Source of the DNA: a virus
Virus record (IMG/VR): IMGVR_UViG_3300042327_000965
Location: 1-64,000 of that record
DNA length: 64,000 nt
Reading direction: 5' to 3' (one strand)
The position numbers and the translations under genes were made by a program. This document shows positions 61,229 through 64,000 of the stretch, one piece after another (the first letter of the stretch is position 1; each line of letters starts with the position of its first letter). The notes below the pieces were generated by a model that worked only from the letters and a program-made list of their open reading frames with translations, was not told where the DNA came from and searched no databases.

Positions 61229-61236
61229 TATAAATA
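61229..61236 (-). promoter_or_regulatory. TATTTATA motif before gene 60811-61224
   Basis: Exact TATTTATA on the minus strand, four bases before the chosen ATG. Confidence 0.4.
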
Positions 61237-61245
61237 CTTGTAAAA

Positions 61246-61275
61246 CAAAAAAAGGGACGATTACTCGTCCCTTTT
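61246..61275 (-). terminator. Rho-independent terminator of the major capsid gene
   Basis: On the minus strand GGGACGA pairs with TCGTCCC around GTAAT-like loop, followed by TTTTTTTG. Directly downstream of the capsid gene. Confidence 0.85.
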
Positions 61276-61295
61276 CATATTATTTAAGATGTTGA

Positions 61296-63167
61296 TTATC
61301 TCAATTCTCTTAAGTCGAATGTTCTAACTCCATCAACTGTGATACGTCCGTAGAAACGGTTGTTAACCATTTTCTTAGCGTAACGTGTCATAATACCTTT
61401 AATAGGTGTGAAGTTGAATGGGTTATACATTGTAGGTGTTAATTGTAATGGTACATACGGTGCGTAGATGTAACCTGTGTCTAACAATGACGTTCCTTTA
61501 TGTCCTACTAACACTGTGTTAGCTGGGAAGTAAGGGTCACGGTAAACTTGGTAACGACCTGCTAATGTTCCAACTCTTTCAATACCCATGTTGTATTGGT
61601 CTTGCTCTGGAGACGCGTTAGATACGTGGAAGTACTCTAAATCATCAAAAATAGCCGAAATCTCAGAAGAAACTACAATCCAGTTAGCTCCACCTCTTAA
61701 TGTAGATTTGTGGATTTGTGCTGACAATTGGTTAATTGCAGTAATTAATGTTTGATTCCAATCTTTTTGAGTATAAGATGTAGTTTGAGAAATTCTTCTC
61801 CATCCGTTGTAATCCCAACGTAAGTTCCATGCCGCACCTTTACGTAAATCTCTTAAGATTTCACGGTCGATTTCAGCAGCAACTTGTTCAGATAATAAAG
61901 CCGTTAATTCAGCTTCAGCATCGATGTTGTGGAATGCAGCAACGTCTTGAGCTAACTCAGGAGACCATTGTGCTCTTAATTTTCTTTCTGTAACAGATAC
62001 AGTAACTGAATCTAAGTCGAAAGAAACCTCACCGATTTTATCTTCAAATTCTAATTGTTCGTAACGTCTGAACGCTGCGTAGAATGATGTTCCTGAAGAC
62101 GCTTCAGTAATAGTAGTACCTGTGTAACCATCTAAAGATGTAGAATCACAATCAGCACATACTGGACAAGATAAATCAACTTCTAAGTAGATACATCCGT
62201 TAGCGTCACATACGGTTTTAAACGAACCACCGTTACCTGCAGGGTTATTACCTGATGCCGCTGGCCAATTAGTTTGAACTGTATTACCGTAAGAAACGAT
62301 TCCTTTACCATATTGTTGAGTAACAACTCTGAACAATAATGCTCCTGTTGAAACTGTACATGGAGAACCTTCAGCAACTGTTAAACCAGCACCTGTAAAG
62401 ATAACTAAATCAGATAAGAAAGATTCTGTATCCATTTCATTACCGTCAGGTCCGATTAATTTACCAGCTCCTGTATCAGCGAAACCACACATTTTAACAA
62501 TAACTTTTCTTGTGTTACCTGAAGCAATTTCAATACCATTTGCTGGTGCACCATCATTAATAGTTGCATCAACTAATGACCCATTTGACCATGCTTGAAT
62601 CAACGTACTTGCAGTGATTGCTGACCAACGACCTTTTGAATAATCGAATAAACCTGCTGGGTCTAAACCTGGTTCAGTTCCTTCGTAGAATAAGTCATAA
62701 AGGTTTTTAGCAACCGCTCCAGTTCCTGTGTAACCTGCATTTTGAGATGTTGGTCCGTTTGGTGCTCCTAGTGGTGCGTAGTGGTCTCCTGAAGATACAT
62801 CACTCCATGGAGTGTTAGTACCACCTGAATACCCTTGAATTTTAGGTACAAAGAAGAATAATTTACCGATTGGTAAATTCATCGCTTGTACTGATACGAT
62901 GTCATTCGCTAATAATTTAGAGAATACACGTCTTACGATAGGGAATACAACAGTTTCAAATGAACCTGAAGACCCGTCAGACGTTGCTTCGTTAATTAAG
63001 AAAGACGCTTGGTTCTCATATAACTGAGCTACGTTTTCTTTTAGGTGACCTTTAAGGCCTTCTAGGAATCCTAATTTATCCCATTTGTTGATAGTATCTT
63101 CTTTGATAACTTTAAGGTGTTTTAACCCGATGTTACCAACAAGACCTGATTCTAATAATGCTCCCAT
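61296..63167 (-). CDS. T4 gp23-like major capsid protein, 623 aa
   Basis: Forms the hexameric shell. Residues about 72-105 (FPIVRRVFSKLLANDIVSVQ, then AMNLPIGKLFFFVP) match the gp23 conserved region MVRRAIPNLIAFDI..VQPMN..TG. Residues 1-60 are a delta-domain-like propeptide ending SFLINE, and cleavage is expected between Glu60 and Ala61 (LINE|ATSDGSSG), compared with T4 FLTE|AEIGG. Further capsid sequence includes AQDVAAFHNIDAEAELTALL and a C-terminal YGRITVDGVRTFDLREL. Length is that of the family (T4 521 before processing, here longer, with an insert around 300-340 rich in Cys and Gly). Follows a scaffold-like gene, as in T4. Confidence 0.85.
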   Translation of the reverse strand: MGALLESGLVGNIGLKHLKVIKEDTINKWDKLGFLEGLKGHLKENVAQLYENQASFLINEATSDGSSGSFETVVFPIVRRVFSKLLANDIVSVQAMNLPIGKLFFFVPKIQGYSGGTNTPWSDVSSGDHYAPLGAPNGPTSQNAGYTGTGAVAKNLYDLFYEGTEPGLDPAGLFDYSKGRWSAITASTLIQAWSNGSLVDATINDGAPANGIEIASGNTRKVIVKMCGFADTGAGKLIGPDGNEMDTESFLSDLVIFTGAGLTVAEGSPCTVSTGALLFRVVTQQYGKGIVSYGNTVQTNWPAASGNNPAGNGGSFKTVCDANGCIYLEVDLSCPVCADCDSTSLDGYTGTTITEASSGTSFYAAFRRYEQLEFEDKIGEVSFDLDSVTVSVTERKLRAQWSPELAQDVAAFHNIDAEAELTALLSEQVAAEIDREILRDLRKGAAWNLRWDYNGWRRISQTTSYTQKDWNQTLITAINQLSAQIHKSTLRGGANWIVVSSEISAIFDDLEYFHVSNASPEQDQYNMGIERVGTLAGRYQVYRDPYFPANTVLVGHKGTSLLDTGYIYAPYVPLQLTPTMYNPFNFTPIKGIMTRYAKKMVNNRFYGRITVDGVRTFDLRELR

Positions 63168-63199
63168 TTTTTTGGTTTTTATTAATTTTTTAGTTTATT

Positions 63200-64000
63200 T
63201 TATTTTAATTTTGACATTAAATCTTTCATTCTTAAGAACTGAGGATTTTCGTATGTTTTAGACTCAATCAAGTTAGCCGAAGAACCTGTTGATGGAGAAC
63301 TTTGAATGGTTCTTTCCATTGATTCATTCATTGGTTGACTTGTCGTAGCCGAAAGGTCATCTTTTAATGTCTTATACAAGTTTTTAGATTCTTTAATAGT
63401 TTCAACACTATCAAAACGTCTTAAGATATTAATCTTCTCTTGTTTTGATGTCGAATGTTCTGTAAACAAACGTGTAGCATAAGCTAAGTTTGAATTAAAC
63501 ACTGCAACTTCGTTTAATTTATTTCTGAAAACGTTAAGTGCTTTTCTGTACTCTTCATTTTTTTCTCTAAGAACTTGTAATTCTTTGTTATCAACACTCT
63601 CTTTTTGGATTGCGGTATTAAATTTAGAGTGAGCTCTTGGTTTTGATAAACCACCCTTTCTAAAGTTAGAACCGTTTCCTAAAGTTCTTGATGCTTCTTT
63701 GGTTTCAACCTTTTTAACAGTTTTCATATCACCGTCAAGATTTTCACCGTCTTTGTATTCAAATTTCGCTTTACCAGTACCCATAGTTTTATTAACTGTT
63801 TTTTTCACAGTTTTGAAACCACCTTCTTGGTTAGGTTTGTTTGAGTATACTTTTTTCTTATTTGGATTTCCCATGCCAACACCCTTAGGTTTGATTGACA
63901 TCTTTTTAGATTCCATAACAGGTTCTTCTTCCATATCCTCGTCTTCTTCTTCGTAAGATTCGTACATTTCTTCTTCTACTTCATCTTCTTCAGATAGACC
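63200..64000 (-). CDS. prohead scaffold/core-like protein (gp22-like), start beyond window
   Basis: The frame is open through base 64000 (upstream codons read acidic residues, EEDEVEEE), so the real start is outside. Visible part: an acidic stretch (EEEDEDMEEE), a basic Gly/Lys linker, then a coiled coil (ELQVLREKNEEYRKALNVFR; LNEVAVFNSNLAYATRLFTE; KQEKINILRRFDSVETIKES). This architecture and the position directly before the major capsid gene match T4 gp22, the main prohead core protein. It is probably degraded by the prohead protease. Call from position and composition. Confidence 0.65.
   Translation of the reverse strand, partial: GLSEEDEVEEEMYESYEEEDEDMEEEPVMESKKMSIKPKGVGMGNPNKKKVYSNKPNQEGGFKTVKKTVNKTMGTGKAKFEYKDGENLDGDMKTVKKVETKEASRTLGNGSNFRKGGLSKPRAHSKFNTAIQKESVDNKELQVLREKNEEYRKALNVFRNKLNEVAVFNSNLAYATRLFTEHSTSKQEKINILRRFDSVETIKESKNLYKTLKDDLSATTSQPMNESMERTIQSSPSTGSSANLIESKTYENPQFLRMKDLMSKLK

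Noticed and set aside
60811-61248. Longer start for the 137-aa gene
   Set aside because: The extra MFYKYLYY is read from the AT-rich TATTTATA region. The inner ATG gives the targeting-peptide-like start.
1-64000. tRNA genes
   Set aside because: I looked in the intergenic gaps for cloverleaf-like arms and TTCRA-type T-loops and found none I could support. A tRNAscan run would settle it.

Overview
This window looks like part of the genome of a large, AT-rich, T4-like contractile-tailed phage whose host is probably a Bacteroidetes (Flavobacteria-type) bacterium. The phage assignment rests on a T4 gp23-type major capsid protein with an upstream scaffold-like gene at the right end, a gp5-like baseplate hub protein, a gp55-like sigma factor, PhoH, dUTPase, an exonuclease and many fibre-like proteins. 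The host guess rests on base composition, TAnnTTTG-type promoters (56262, 60688) and a Bacteroidetes-style signal peptide (56725). I saw no tRNA, rRNA, insertion sequence or CRISPR array, and no gene-free stretch longer than 300 bases.

Layout. 1-2221 (minus): end of a fibre module, including a third Gly-X-Y repeat protein cut by the window edge. 2314-13025 (plus): nine tightly packed genes for glycosylation (GT9, GT2, GT4 and GT25-like transferases, two FkbM methyltransferases, a DUF6165-like protein). One of them carries a C-terminal half that looks like the TibC/BAHT family of protein O-heptosyltransferases. 13057-35255 (minus): the main fibre module, with two giant Gly-Ser/Thr-Ser repeat proteins (3117 and 2553 aa), a LamG-like protein, Thr-Pro-rich proteins and a 1001-aa Cys/Thr-rich protein. 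35306-37926 (plus): five small genes, one WYL-like. 38039-49873 (plus): mixed nucleotide and sugar metabolism, with five more glycosyltransferases, a cytidylyltransferase, exonuclease, dUTPase, an aminotransferase-methyltransferase-acyltransferase-MaoC cassette, PhoH and the sigma-like protein. 49899-57120 (plus): baseplate and other structural genes, then small genes. 57153-64000: OmpA-like protein, methylglyoxal synthase, three short minus-strand genes, a candidate small RNA, the major capsid protein and the scaffold.

How the parts may work together (inference). The many sugar genes lie directly against long Ser/Thr-rich fibres, and one belongs to a family known to glycosylate protein repeats. 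I propose a phage-encoded system that decorates its own giant fibres with sugars. A second theme is capsid-packaged cargo: several short minus-strand genes begin with peptides ending in (L/I)xE, the site type cut by T4 prohead proteases, and the OmpA-like protein shares the residues around the predicted capsid-protein cleavage site. A third is a directional TATTTATA motif immediately upstream of most structural genes, a candidate signal for the gp55-like factor. A fourth is a compact, promoter-to-terminator small RNA at about 60701-60812 with an internal 16-nt direct repeat.
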